From Coriobacteriia bacterium (GTDB taxonomy: Bacteria; Actinomycetota; Coriobacteriia; Anaerosomatales; JAUVQN01), in assembly GCA_030598125.1 (NCBI GenBank), contig JAUVQN010000035.1, positions 1 to 10,267 of the forward strand: a stretch of DNA of 10,267 bases, in the 5' to 3' direction. The translations under genes were made by a program, and so were the position numbers. This document shows, one piece after another, positions 1-6,209 of the stretch. Each line of letters begins with the position of its first letter. The first letter of the stretch is position 1. The notes below the pieces were generated by a model that was given only the letters and a program-made list of their open reading frames with translations, did no database searches and was not told where the DNA came from.

Positions 1-2
1 AC

Positions 3-719
3 CGGGTGACCGGTCGGCCCACGCTGTCCCCCGCGACGGCGTTCGACGTGCTCGACGGACGAGCAGGAGCGCCGATGTCGGCGTTCCTGCGGGCGGGCGA
101 CATCACCGTGGCCTCCGCCTCGCCCGAGCGCTTCGTAGGGATCGAGCGGGGTGACGACGGTGCGCGAACGGTGGAGATATGGCCGATCAAGGGCACACGC
201 CCGCGCTCCGACGACCCGGTCCGGGACCGGCGTCTCGCCCGCGAGCTTCTCGCGGACGAGAAGGAACGCGCCGAGCACTTGATGATCGTGGATATGGAGC
301 GCAACGACCTCGGCCGGGTCTGCTCGGCCGGCTCCGTGCGGGTCGACCCGCTGATGGAGGTCTTCCCCACGCCCTACTGTCACCAGATGGTCTCGAAGGT
401 CCGGGGGGAGCTCGGAGCCGGGATGTCGCTCGCGGACGTACTCGGCGCCGCGTTCCCGTGCGGCTCGGTCACCGGGGCGCCAAAGCTCGCAGCGATGCGC
501 TTCCTCGGAGAGCTCGAGCGCTCGCCCCGGGGGACGTACTGCGGGGCGCTCGCGGTCGCCGTCCCGGGTCGCTTCGACTCATCCGTGCTCATCCGGACGC
601 TGGAGTACGACGGCGAGCTCGTGCGATGGGGTACGGGATGCGGCGTCACCTTCGACTCGGACCCCGCTTCGGAGTGGCGCGAATCAGTGCTCAAGACGTG
701 GCCGGCACTCGGGGATTGA
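3..719 (+). CDS. pabB: Aminodeoxychorismate synthase component I, C-terminal part (5' end outside window)
   Basis: This is the chorismate-binding domain of the enzyme that aminates chorismate to 4-amino-4-deoxychorismate, the precursor of p-aminobenzoate and folate. The frame is open to the left edge, so the gene is 5'-truncated by the window; about 238 residues are visible against roughly 450 for the family. Visible motifs (numbered from the GTG at 6) are PIKGTRPR at 60-67, DMERNDLGRVC at 96-106, GSVTGAPK at 153-160, RGTYCGA at 175-181 and a C-terminal EWRESVLK at 222-229. The Lys of PIKGT is the residue that forms a covalent chorismate adduct in E. coli PabB; anthranilate synthase TrpE has Ala there, so PabB is favoured over TrpE. 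The glutamine amidotransferase partner PabA and the lyase PabC are not in the window. A strong hairpin overlaps the stop codon. Confidence 0.9.
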   Translation, partial: RVTGRPTLSPATAFDVLDGRAGAPMSAFLRAGDITVASASPERFVGIERGDDGARTVEIWPIKGTRPRSDDPVRDRRLARELLADEKERAEHLMIVDMERNDLGRVCSAGSVRVDPLMEVFPTPYCHQMVSKVRGELGAGMSLADVLGAAFPCGSVTGAPKLAAMRFLGELERSPRGTYCGALAVAVPGRFDSSVLIRTLEYDGELVRWGTGCGVTFDSDPASEWRESVLKTWPALGD

Positions 720-740
720 GGAGGGGCCCCGAGCGCCGGC
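701..740 (+). terminator. Long hairpin straddling the pabB stop codon
   Basis: Bases 701-706 (GCCGGC) and 708-714 (CTCGGGG) pair with 735-740 and 727-733, leaving one A/C mismatch and a 12-base loop that contains the TGA stop. That gives 13 base pairs, nearly all GC. No T-run follows, so it is a candidate GC-type intrinsic terminator or 3'-end stabiliser rather than a classical one. It separates pabB from the PASTA gene 190 bases further on. Confidence 0.5.
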
Positions 741-863
741 GCCTATACGTCTCACGACCCCACATCCGAGGTATCGTCGCGCGCGGGCAGGGCCTTGACT
801 TCGCGCGCGCAGCACGTCGGGGCGATGCGCTGGCGTGACGGACTCTCCCGACCACAGATGGGG

Positions 864-869
864 TACCCT
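864..869 (+). promoter_or_regulatory. Candidate -10 box (TACCCT) of the PASTA gene
   Basis: TACCCT fits the actinobacterial TANNNT -10 pattern and lies 40 bases before the ATG at 910. No convincing -35 element is seen at 16-18 bases upstream. The call rests on position and on similar boxes before other genes in this window. Confidence 0.3.
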
Positions 870-909
870 TCCACCTGAGCCATACGGCACGCAGAAGGAG
901 CTGAGGGAC

Positions 910-1983
910 ATGGCCGAGTCCGCACAGGGCACGCCGGCGGATGCCGCGCAGGGAGGCACCGGACAGGGCGGGACCGGGACCGAGCCGGGCGCCAAGAAGA
1001 ACACGTGGGTGTGGTGGGCCGTCGCCGCGTTCGCCCTGATCGCCGCGGTCCTCGGCTACTTCCTGCTCACGAGCGGTGAGGCCGTGACCGTGCCCGAGGT
1101 CGTGGGCATGAGCGAGGACGAGGCGACGACCACGCTCGAAGAGGCCGGACTGGCGGTCGGGAGCGTGACCACGACACCGAGCGCGGACGTGCCCGTGGGC
1201 GTGGTGGTGGAGCAGGATCCCGCTGCGGACGCCGAAGCGACCGAAGGCGACGCGGTCGATCTCACCGTGGCCGGTGAGGAAGGAGCCGTCGCACCGGCGA
1301 TCCCCAACGTGGTCGGCGAGACCGAGGCGGACGCCATCAGCGCCATAGAGGCGGTGGGCTTCACGGCGAGATCGTTCTACGAGTGGTCGACCGACGTGCC
1401 CCAGGGCGTCGTCGGCGAGCAGCTGCCCGACCCCGGGACCGTCGCCGAGCCGGGCACCAGTGTCGGGATCTCGGTGTCGAAGGGACCGGAGCCTGTCGAG
1501 CCGGCCGCGCCCGAGACGCCGGAGCAGCCCGCGGGCGAGACCGTCGACGTGCCGGACGTGACGGGTCAGGCGGGCGATTCTGCAGTATCGACGCTGAACG
1601 GCGCGGGCCTCCTCGCGCAGACGTTCGACATGTACGACGACTCGGTCGCGGAGGGAAGCGTCGTCTCGCAGTACCCGGAGGCGGGGACGAAGGTCCTCAA
1701 GGGGAGCTCGGTGGCGATCGTCGTCTCGCTCGGCGAAGAGCCCTCGAGCGACCCCGACGTCGTGGAGATCCCCGATGTCGTCGGCATGCTAGCCGACGAG
1801 GCCGAGCCGGCACTCGGGTCCGCCGGCCTCGGCGTGATCCCGCTCGAGTTCCCGGACGACGCGGCTCCCGAAGGCCAGGTCATCGGGCAGATCCCCGAGG
1901 CCGGAGCGCATGTCTCGGCCGACTCGTACGTCGCGATCGTCGTGTCGTCGGGTCCGGCGGCAGCGACGGCCGGCGGGGAGTAG
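910..1983 (+). CDS. Membrane-anchored protein with four PASTA repeats
   Basis: A 357-residue protein. The ATG at 910 is chosen because AAGGAG lies at 895-900, nine bases upstream; an in-frame GTG at 835 has no such site. Residues 1-31 are a Gly/Thr/Gln-rich cytoplasmic tail ending in KK, residues 32-54 form one membrane span, and the rest lies outside the membrane. Four PASTA repeats follow at about 58-122, 128-192, 211-275 and 284-348, each starting with a V/I-P-x-V motif (VPEVVGM, IPNVVGE, VPDVTGQ, IPDVVGM) and ending in a V-S-x-G-like strand. A Pro/Glu-rich linker at about 193-211 splits the repeats into two pairs. PASTA repeats in PknB/StkP kinases and class B penicillin-binding proteins bind muropeptides or beta-lactams, but neither a kinase nor a transpeptidase domain is present here. 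A role in sensing or binding peptidoglycan is inferred. No PknB-like kinase gene is in the window. Confidence 0.85.
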   Translation: MAESAQGTPADAAQGGTGQGGTGTEPGAKKNTWVWWAVAAFALIAAVLGYFLLTSGEAVTVPEVVGMSEDEATTTLEEAGLAVGSVTTTPSADVPVGVVVEQDPAADAEATEGDAVDLTVAGEEGAVAPAIPNVVGETEADAISAIEAVGFTARSFYEWSTDVPQGVVGEQLPDPGTVAEPGTSVGISVSKGPEPVEPAAPETPEQPAGETVDVPDVTGQAGDSAVSTLNGAGLLAQTFDMYDDSVAEGSVVSQYPEAGTKVLKGSSVAIVVSLGEEPSSDPDVVEIPDVVGMLADEAEPALGSAGLGVIPLEFPDDAAPEGQVIGQIPEAGAHVSADSYVAIVVSSGPAAATAGGE

Positions 1984-2017
1984 CCGAAGACGACGGTCTG
2001 CGATGCGGCACACGACC

Positions 2018-2040
2018 GCGGCTCCCCGACGGAGGGCCGC
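2018..2040. terminator. Imperfect hairpin between convergent genes
   Basis: GCGG plus CTCC can pair with GGAG plus CCGC across a two-base bulge, giving about eight pairs around a CCGAC loop. It lies between the PASTA stop (1983) and the cfa-family stop (2040-2042), where a shared bidirectional terminator would be expected. There is no T-run, so the call is weak. Confidence 0.3.
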
Positions 2041-3263
2041 TATGAGATCGGTGATCCCACCATCGTCTGTCGCGGTACGTCCAATGACGGTTCTTCCAGC
2101 GTCACACGCATCACGTCGATCGTCCCCGCCAGGAAGCCCGCGCGACACGACGCGAGATAATAGCGCCACATCCTCTCGAAGCGCTCGTCGAAACCGAGTT
2201 CCGTCACGCGTGGGAGCACCTCGTCGAAGCGATGCAGCCAGTCCGCGAGTGTCGTCGCGTAGCTTCTCCCGAAGAAGTCCGGTTCGCCGACCGCGAGCCC
2301 TTCCCTGCCGGCCGCCTCACGGAAGGCCGCGGGGCTGGGCAGCATACCGCCGGGGAAGATGTACTTCTGGATGAAGTCCGTGTTCCTGCGATAGCGTTCG
2401 AAGCGCTCGTCGGCGACCGTGATGACCTGCATCGCCGCGCGGTGACCCGGCTTCAGCGCACTGCGCACCGTCTGGAAGAACGCGGGCCAGAACCGCTCGC
2501 CGACCGCCTCGAACATCTCGATCGAGGCCACGGCGTCGTAGCGCTCGTCCACGTCGCGGTAGTCTTGGATCCGGATGTCCACGAGATCGTCCATGCCCGC
2601 CTCAGCCACACGCTCCCGCGCCCACTCCGTCTGCTCTTTCGAGAGGCTGATGCCGGTCACCCTGCAGCCGGCCTCGCGCGCTGCGTGCATCGCGAAGCCG
2701 CCCCACCCGCACCCGATCTCGAGCAAGTGCTGTCCTCGCCGAAGGTCCAGCAGCTCGAGCAGGCGGTCCCACTTGCGGACCTGTGCGTCGCACAGGTCCT
2801 CCGCGTCGTCCTCGAAGACCGCACAGGAGTACGTCATCGTGTCGTCGAGCCACAGACTGTAGAAGTCGTTGCCGAGGTCGTAGTGGTAATGGACGTTCTT
2901 CCGTGCACCCTCGAGCGTGTTCGGTCTCATCGCGTGCACGGCCCGCTGCAGCGGCTGTAGCGGCTCCGGCACGATCCTCTTCCCGCTCAGCGCCTGGATG
3001 TTGTATGCGGCGAACTCCAGGAACCGCTCGAGGTCGAGCGTATCCCAGTCGCCGGCTATGTATCCCTCGATGAGGCCGGTCGGCCCGCCCCCGGCGAGCC
3101 GTCGGTACGTGCGCGTGCGTGCGACCTCCACGACCGCTTCGGGGTCTCGGCCCTCGCCCTCGAAACGGAGCACCCGGCCGTCGGGTGTCCTGAGCTCGAG
3201 CGCCCCGTACGACACGTACCTGTCGAGCACGGCTCGCAGCGCTATCTCCGAAGGGCCGATCAC
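2040..3263 (-). CDS. Cyclopropane-fatty-acyl-phospholipid synthase family methyltransferase
   Basis: A 407-residue SAM-dependent enzyme of the Cfa/CmaA family, which adds a methylene or methyl group from SAM to the double bond of unsaturated acyl chains in membrane phospholipids. It has an N-terminal lipid-binding region (about 1-120), then HYHYDLGNDFY at 125-135, the active-site Cys in YSCAVF (C147), the SAM loop EIGCGWGG at 182-189, MFEAVG at 250-255 (E252), YIFPGG at 301-306, Y335, and YYLASCRAGF at 368-377 (C373). By alignment from memory, C147, E252, Y335 and C373 match E. coli bicarbonate-site residues, but the E. coli His of LHTIG is Gln279 here (MQVIT). The EAVG plus Gln pattern resembles actinobacterial UfaA1/BfaB-type and plant-type enzymes more than E. 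coli Cfa, so the product may be a cyclopropane or a methylated chain. The start is GTG with GGAG eight bases upstream; a nearer ATG at 3268 is out of frame and stops after two codons. Likely cotranscribed with the gene ending at 3339. Confidence 0.9.
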   Translation of the reverse strand: MIGPSEIALRAVLDRYVSYGALELRTPDGRVLRFEGEGRDPEAVVEVARTRTYRRLAGGGPTGLIEGYIAGDWDTLDLERFLEFAAYNIQALSGKRIVPEPLQPLQRAVHAMRPNTLEGARKNVHYHYDLGNDFYSLWLDDTMTYSCAVFEDDAEDLCDAQVRKWDRLLELLDLRRGQHLLEIGCGWGGFAMHAAREAGCRVTGISLSKEQTEWARERVAEAGMDDLVDIRIQDYRDVDERYDAVASIEMFEAVGERFWPAFFQTVRSALKPGHRAAMQVITVADERFERYRRNTDFIQKYIFPGGMLPSPAAFREAAGREGLAVGEPDFFGRSYATTLADWLHRFDEVLPRVTELGFDERFERMWRYYLASCRAGFLAGTIDVMRVTLEEPSLDVPRQTMVGSPIS

Positions 3264-3338
3264 CGCATGGTCTCCTACGCCGTGGGTTCGGCTGTGTGAT
3301 AGAAACCTACCCGCTTCAGCGCGAGTCTCACAGCTCCT

Positions 3339-3863
3339 TCAGCCGCCGACCACCTCGACGGCACGCTCCAGGTGCTCGAGCGCACGCGCGGCACACTCGG
3401 TCCGGATGGCCTCGTGGTCGAGCTCGCCGCCGACGGAGCCCAGGTCGACGTCGGGATGCAGCGCCTGCCAGTAGGCGGGATCCCCATGTGAGTCCGGGTC
3501 CCAGCCGTCCTCGAGCTCAGCCTGCCAGGACTCACGGATCACCGCGTAGCAGTCGAGCGCGGGACTGACGTATCGCCGTACTTCCGCGTCCGCGGCGTTG
3601 TCGATCGCGAACGTCCGCTCGGCGGCGAGCGCCACCCTGAGCAACGCCGCGAACTCCTCGTAGCTCGCGCCCAATCCGAGTGCTCGGTGCACGTCCGTCG
3701 TCGCCCCGACGAGTGCGACCGCTCCCTCGTCGGGCTTCGCGAGGCCGATCTGCCGCTGGAACGCCGAGCCGACGACCGCCAACGCGGCGACGACGCCGAT
3801 CACGGCCAGGTACTTGATCCACTGCCTGCTTCTGAGCTTGGAGTCGTCGCCCCGGACCGCCAC
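3339..3863 (-). CDS. Small membrane-anchored protein of unknown function
   Basis: I do not recognise this 174-residue protein. The GTG at 3863 is chosen because GGAGG (3874-3878) sits nine bases upstream; an in-frame ATG at 3941 would add 26 Arg-rich residues, has no ribosome site, and would place an 8-bp hairpin and a candidate -10 box inside the coding region. Residues 1-16 are basic and cytoplasmic, residues 17-34 form one membrane span, and the remaining 140 residues are acidic, probably mostly helical, and predicted to be extracytoplasmic. Two Cys (105 and 157) could form a disulfide. A Trp/Tyr/Asp-rich patch lies at about 113-142. It precedes the Cfa-family gene on the same strand with a 75-base gap, so they may share a transcript, though no functional link is evident. 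Confidence 0.65.
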   Translation of the reverse strand: MAVRGDDSKLRSRQWIKYLAVIGVVAALAVVGSAFQRQIGLAKPDEGAVALVGATTDVHRALGLGASYEEFAALLRVALAAERTFAIDNAADAEVRRYVSPALDCYAVIRESWQAELEDGWDPDSHGDPAYWQALHPDVDLGSVGGELDHEAIRTECAARALEHLERAVEVVGG

Positions 3864-3873
3864 TCCAGATCGC

Positions 3874-3878
3874 CTCCG
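3874..3878 (-). promoter_or_regulatory. Ribosome binding site GGAGG deciding the GTG start at 3863
   Basis: Read on the minus strand, GGAGG is followed by nine bases and then GTG. It is the only good Shine-Dalgarno match before any candidate start of this gene, and it favours the short form over the ATG at 3941. Confidence 0.6.
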
Positions 3879-3900
3879 CCATGCCATCGCGGACCGCCGA

Positions 3901-3922
3901 GTGCGCCCGAGACCGGGCGCAC
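3901..3922. promoter_or_regulatory. Perfect 8-bp inverted repeat in divergent intergenic region
   Basis: GTGCGCCC at 3901-3908 and GGGCGCAC at 3915-3922 are exact reverse complements around a six-base GAGACC loop. It lies between the divergent starts at 3863 and 4053. If the minus-strand TACGAT box at 3927-3932 is a -10 element, the repeat would form a hairpin at the very 5' end of the leftward transcript; alternatively it is an operator for a dimeric regulator. Confidence 0.4.
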
Positions 3923-3926
3923 GCTC

Positions 3927-3932
3927 ATCGTA
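3927..3932 (-). promoter_or_regulatory. Candidate -10 box (TACGAT) of the leftward operon
   Basis: On the minus strand TACGAT fits TANNNT and lies 63 bases before the GTG start at 3863. It sits in the octamer CTACGATG, which is also found facing right at 4011-4018. No -35 match is visible. Confidence 0.3.
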
Positions 3933-4011
3933 GTCCAGCATGGGCGAGCGGACGACCGGCGACGCGCACTCCTGTGCTGCGCCGGCGCGTCCCCGCTCGA
4001 CCCGCCCCTGC

Positions 4012-4017
4012 TACGAT
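4012..4017 (+). promoter_or_regulatory. Candidate -10 box (TACGAT) of the rightward operon
   Basis: TACGAT fits TANNNT and ends 35 bases before the ATG at 4053. It is identical to the candidate box of the divergent gene. No TTGACA-like -35 element is found at the usual spacing. Confidence 0.35.
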
Positions 4018-4052
4018 GGCTGCGCAGCCCCGAGGACCCGCCGAGGAGCCCG

Positions 4053-4640
4053 ATGAGCGAGGAAGACCGCAGGACCGGCACGACGCCCGAGAGCGCCACG
4101 GGCGCTCCCGCGAGAGCGACCCGGACGGCGCGGGTCCGCTCGAGCATCCAGGTGGGCGCCGTCGTGCTCGCGCTCCTCGTGGGCGTCGGGAGGGGGGTGC
4201 TGCTCTCCAGCTGGGCCTCGAGAGACGACGCGGCCGTCCTCGAGGAGACCGCGTCCGACCTCGTCGCACTCAGGACGGCGACCTCGCGGCTCGAGGAGCG
4301 GAACTGGAAGCTCTTCCGCGACGGCGAGCTCGCCCACGAGGAGTTGGCGCAGGCGAGAGGTGAGAGCACCGGGACCGCGGACGCCCCCGCGGCTGGCGCA
4401 AAGACGGGCGAGGCGGGCGTCTTCGCCGACGGCGTGTACCTGGTCCCCGAAGGCATGCCGACGGGCACGTATGACGGCGTCGTGACCGGCGACTTCGGGT
4501 ACTGGGCACGTCTCAAGAACGCGGAGGGCATGGTGAGCTCGATAGAGGCCAACGGCGTGGTGAAGGGCCCCTTCGTGCTCACGGTGAACCCGAGCGATCG
4601 CGCCGTCGAACTCCGCGGCGTCGTGCTCACCGAGCGCTAG
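4053..4640 (+). CDS. Membrane-anchored protein with coiled coil and C-terminal beta-rich domain
   Basis: A 195-residue protein starting at an ATG preceded closely by GAGGAG (4043-4048). Residues 1-31 are a hydrophilic, Arg-rich cytoplasmic tail, residues 32-52 a single membrane span, and residues about 57-102 an acidic heptad-like helix likely to form a coiled coil. A Gly/Ala-rich linker leads to a C-terminal domain at about 124-193. That domain carries GVYLVPEGMPTGTY, GYWARLKN, then a V-x-GPF-x-L-TVNPSD strand pair, a pattern I associate with small extracytoplasmic beta-sandwich domains of unknown function in actinobacterial secreted and lipoproteins. Its ligand is unknown. The next gene starts 36 bases downstream on the same strand, so the two are probably cotranscribed. 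Confidence 0.7.
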   Translation: MSEEDRRTGTTPESATGAPARATRTARVRSSIQVGAVVLALLVGVGRGVLLSSWASRDDAAVLEETASDLVALRTATSRLEERNWKLFRDGELAHEELAQARGESTGTADAPAAGAKTGEAGVFADGVYLVPEGMPTGTYDGVVTGDFGYWARLKNAEGMVSSIEANGVVKGPFVLTVNPSDRAVELRGVVLTER

Positions 4641-4676
4641 GGACATCGCGCCGCCGAGCAGCGGAGGGAGGACGGC

Positions 4677-5039
4677 ATGAGCGCCGAGGAGCCGCTCGAC
4701 CTCCCCGATCGAGCGGCATGGAGGGACTGGCTCGAGGCGAACCACGACTCGGCCTCGGAGATCTGGCTCGTCCACCAGAAGAAGGCCAGCACGCGGCAGG
4801 GACTCCGCTACGACGACGGCGTGGAAGAGGCGGTGTGCTTCGGCTGGATCGACAGCCGGATGCGCCGCATCGACGATGAGACGTTCATGCAGCGGTATTC
4901 ACCACGGAAGCCGGGCAGTGCATGGTCGCGCTCGAACGTGGACCGCGTCGAGCGGCTCATCGCGGAGGGGCGCATGACGCCCGCGGGACTCGCACTCGTC
5001 GAGGAAGCGAAGCGGCGCGGCGCGTACGAACCGTCGTAG
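4677..5039 (+). CDS. YdeI/OmpD-associated family protein, short form
   Basis: A 120-residue cytoplasmic protein with the N-terminal YdeI-family signature: WRDWLEANH (15-23), EIWLVHQKK (28-36), YDDGVEEAVCFGWIDS (45-60), QRYSPRKPGSAWS (72-84), NVDRVERL (87-94) and MTPAGLALVEEAKRRGAY (100-117). Family members are usually about 190 residues and continue into a C-terminal OmpD-associated domain; here the stop falls just where that domain should begin, and the next 37 bases lead straight into another gene, so no detached remnant is visible. The family has been linked to bacteriocin resistance and cationic-peptide stress in enterobacteria, but its biochemical function is not established. The start is ATG with GGAGGGAGG at 4663-4671. 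It may still be functional as a single-domain form. Confidence 0.8.
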   Translation: MSAEEPLDLPDRAAWRDWLEANHDSASEIWLVHQKKASTRQGLRYDDGVEEAVCFGWIDSRMRRIDDETFMQRYSPRKPGSAWSRSNVDRVERLIAEGRMTPAGLALVEEAKRRGAYEPS

Positions 5040-5042
5040 CGG

Positions 5043-5048
5043 TATGCT
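5043..5048 (+). promoter_or_regulatory. Candidate -10 box (TATGCT) of the AI-2E gene
   Basis: TATGCT lies 28 bases before the GTG at 5077 and just after the stop of the YdeI-family gene. It matches TANNNT, but no -35 element is apparent because the region upstream is coding. Confidence 0.35.
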
Positions 5049-5076
5049 CCTCTGAGACCGGCAGCAGGGGCGTCGA

Positions 5077-6171
5077 GTGGGGACTGACGTGCAGGACACC
5101 GCAGGGAGCGACACCCGAAGCGGCTTCGAGAAGAGCGCGCCGAGCTGGCTGAGACGCGCTGGGGTGCAGGCCTGGCTCTTCGTCGGAATCATCGCCGCCG
5201 CGGCCGTGCTGCTCGCCGGGTTCAAGACGCTGCAGAGCATCCTGATACCGCTGATCCTCGCGTCTGTCGCGGCCATACTGTTCCGGCCTCTCGTCGACGC
5301 GATGGAGAAGCGCCGCGTGCCTCGCGCCATCGGGACCGTCCTCACGATGCTGCTCGTCGTCGTCGTGGCCGTCGCCCTCGTCGCCATCGTCGTCTGGGGG
5401 ATCGTCGCGCAAGCGCCCGCGATCGGCGCCGCGGTGGCCTCGGGCGTGGAGACCATCGGCGGATGGCTCGAGGGCTACGACGTCGATCCAGAGTTGCTCG
5501 AGTCCGCGGAGCAGACGGTCAGGGCCGCCGTTCCGGAGCTGGGCCAGGGGATCGTAGGCGCCATCGGCAACGTCTTCTCGAGCGCGATCGGCTTCTTCAT
5601 CGGTGTCTTCTTCGGGTTCTTCATCCTCTTCTTCCTGCTGAAGGACGGACCCACCATCAACGAGTGGGTCGGCGGCCACCTCACGAAGGACCCCGAGATG
5701 GGCGCGGAGATCCTCGGCGACTCCGAACACTCGATCAGGGCCTACTTTCGCGGCACGGCGATCACCGCCATGGCGACGTCCGCGGTGGTCGTCATCCCGC
5801 TGATCCTGCTGGGCGTGCCCCTCGTGGTGCCGATATGGCTCGTCTACTTCTTCTCGTCGTTCATCCCCTACCTGGGCGCGTGGATCGGCGGCGCCTTCGC
5901 GGTGATCATCGCGTTGGGCACGGGGGGCGTCGAGACGGCCGCGATCATCCTGCTCGCGGTCGTCATCTCGAACGGGATGGTCCAGAGCGCCGTGAGTTCG
6001 TGGGCCGTGGGTGGCGAGCTCGACCTGCACCCGCTCGTGATCTTCCTCGTCACGATCGCCGCGGGCACGGTGGGGGGCATCACGCTGATGATCCTCGCCG
6101 CGCCGCTCACGGCGATCATCGTGCGGACCGTGCAGCGGCTGAGCGCCGCCGGAGCGTTCGAGGACGACTGA
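5077..6171 (+). CDS. AI-2E family transporter (PF01594-type permease)
   Basis: A 364-residue polytopic inner-membrane protein. Hydrophobic segments lie at about 33-49, 52-70, 85-109, 160-188, 227-246, 250-280, 284-302 and 318-349, with a soluble stretch at about 120-158, the usual plan for the family. Characteristic stretches are FFGFFILFFLLKDG (178-191), FIPYLGAWIGG (262-272) and the terminal helix with LMILAAPLTAII (337-348). The family includes the E. coli TqsA/YdgG AI-2 exporter and Na+/H+ antiporter-like members; the substrate here cannot be told, and the family name should not be taken as proof of quorum signalling. The GTG at 5077 has AGGGG six bases upstream; a second in-frame GTG at 5089 is possible. 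The gene ends directly in a perfect hairpin. Confidence 0.9.
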   Translation: MGTDVQDTAGSDTRSGFEKSAPSWLRRAGVQAWLFVGIIAAAAVLLAGFKTLQSILIPLILASVAAILFRPLVDAMEKRRVPRAIGTVLTMLLVVVVAVALVAIVVWGIVAQAPAIGAAVASGVETIGGWLEGYDVDPELLESAEQTVRAAVPELGQGIVGAIGNVFSSAIGFFIGVFFGFFILFFLLKDGPTINEWVGGHLTKDPEMGAEILGDSEHSIRAYFRGTAITAMATSAVVVIPLILLGVPLVVPIWLVYFFSSFIPYLGAWIGGAFAVIIALGTGGVETAAIILLAVVISNGMVQSAVSSWAVGGELDLHPLVIFLVTIAAGTVGGITLMILAAPLTAIIVRTVQRLSAAGAFEDD

Positions 6172-6191
6172 GCGAGCGGACGACCGCTCGC
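6172..6191. terminator. Perfect 8-bp hairpin right after the AI-2E stop
   Basis: GCGAGCGG (6172-6179) and CCGCTCGC (6184-6191) pair perfectly around an ACGA tetraloop, beginning one base after the TGA. The convergent ATC-hydrolase-family gene stops at 6210, so the hairpin could end transcription from both sides. No T-run is present on either strand. Confidence 0.55.
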
Positions 6192-6209
6192 GCGCACCGC
6201 ATCCCCGGG

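Noticed and set aside
6..719. Anthranilate synthase TrpE instead of PabB
   Set aside because: The Lys in PIKGT is typical of PabB, whereas TrpE has Ala there, and no trp genes are nearby.
3864..3941. N-terminal extension of the small membrane protein to an ATG at 3941
   Set aside because: No ribosome site precedes it, the added residues are Arg-rich and ahead of the span, and the stretch holds an inverted repeat and candidate -10 box; the GTG at 3863 has GGAGG.
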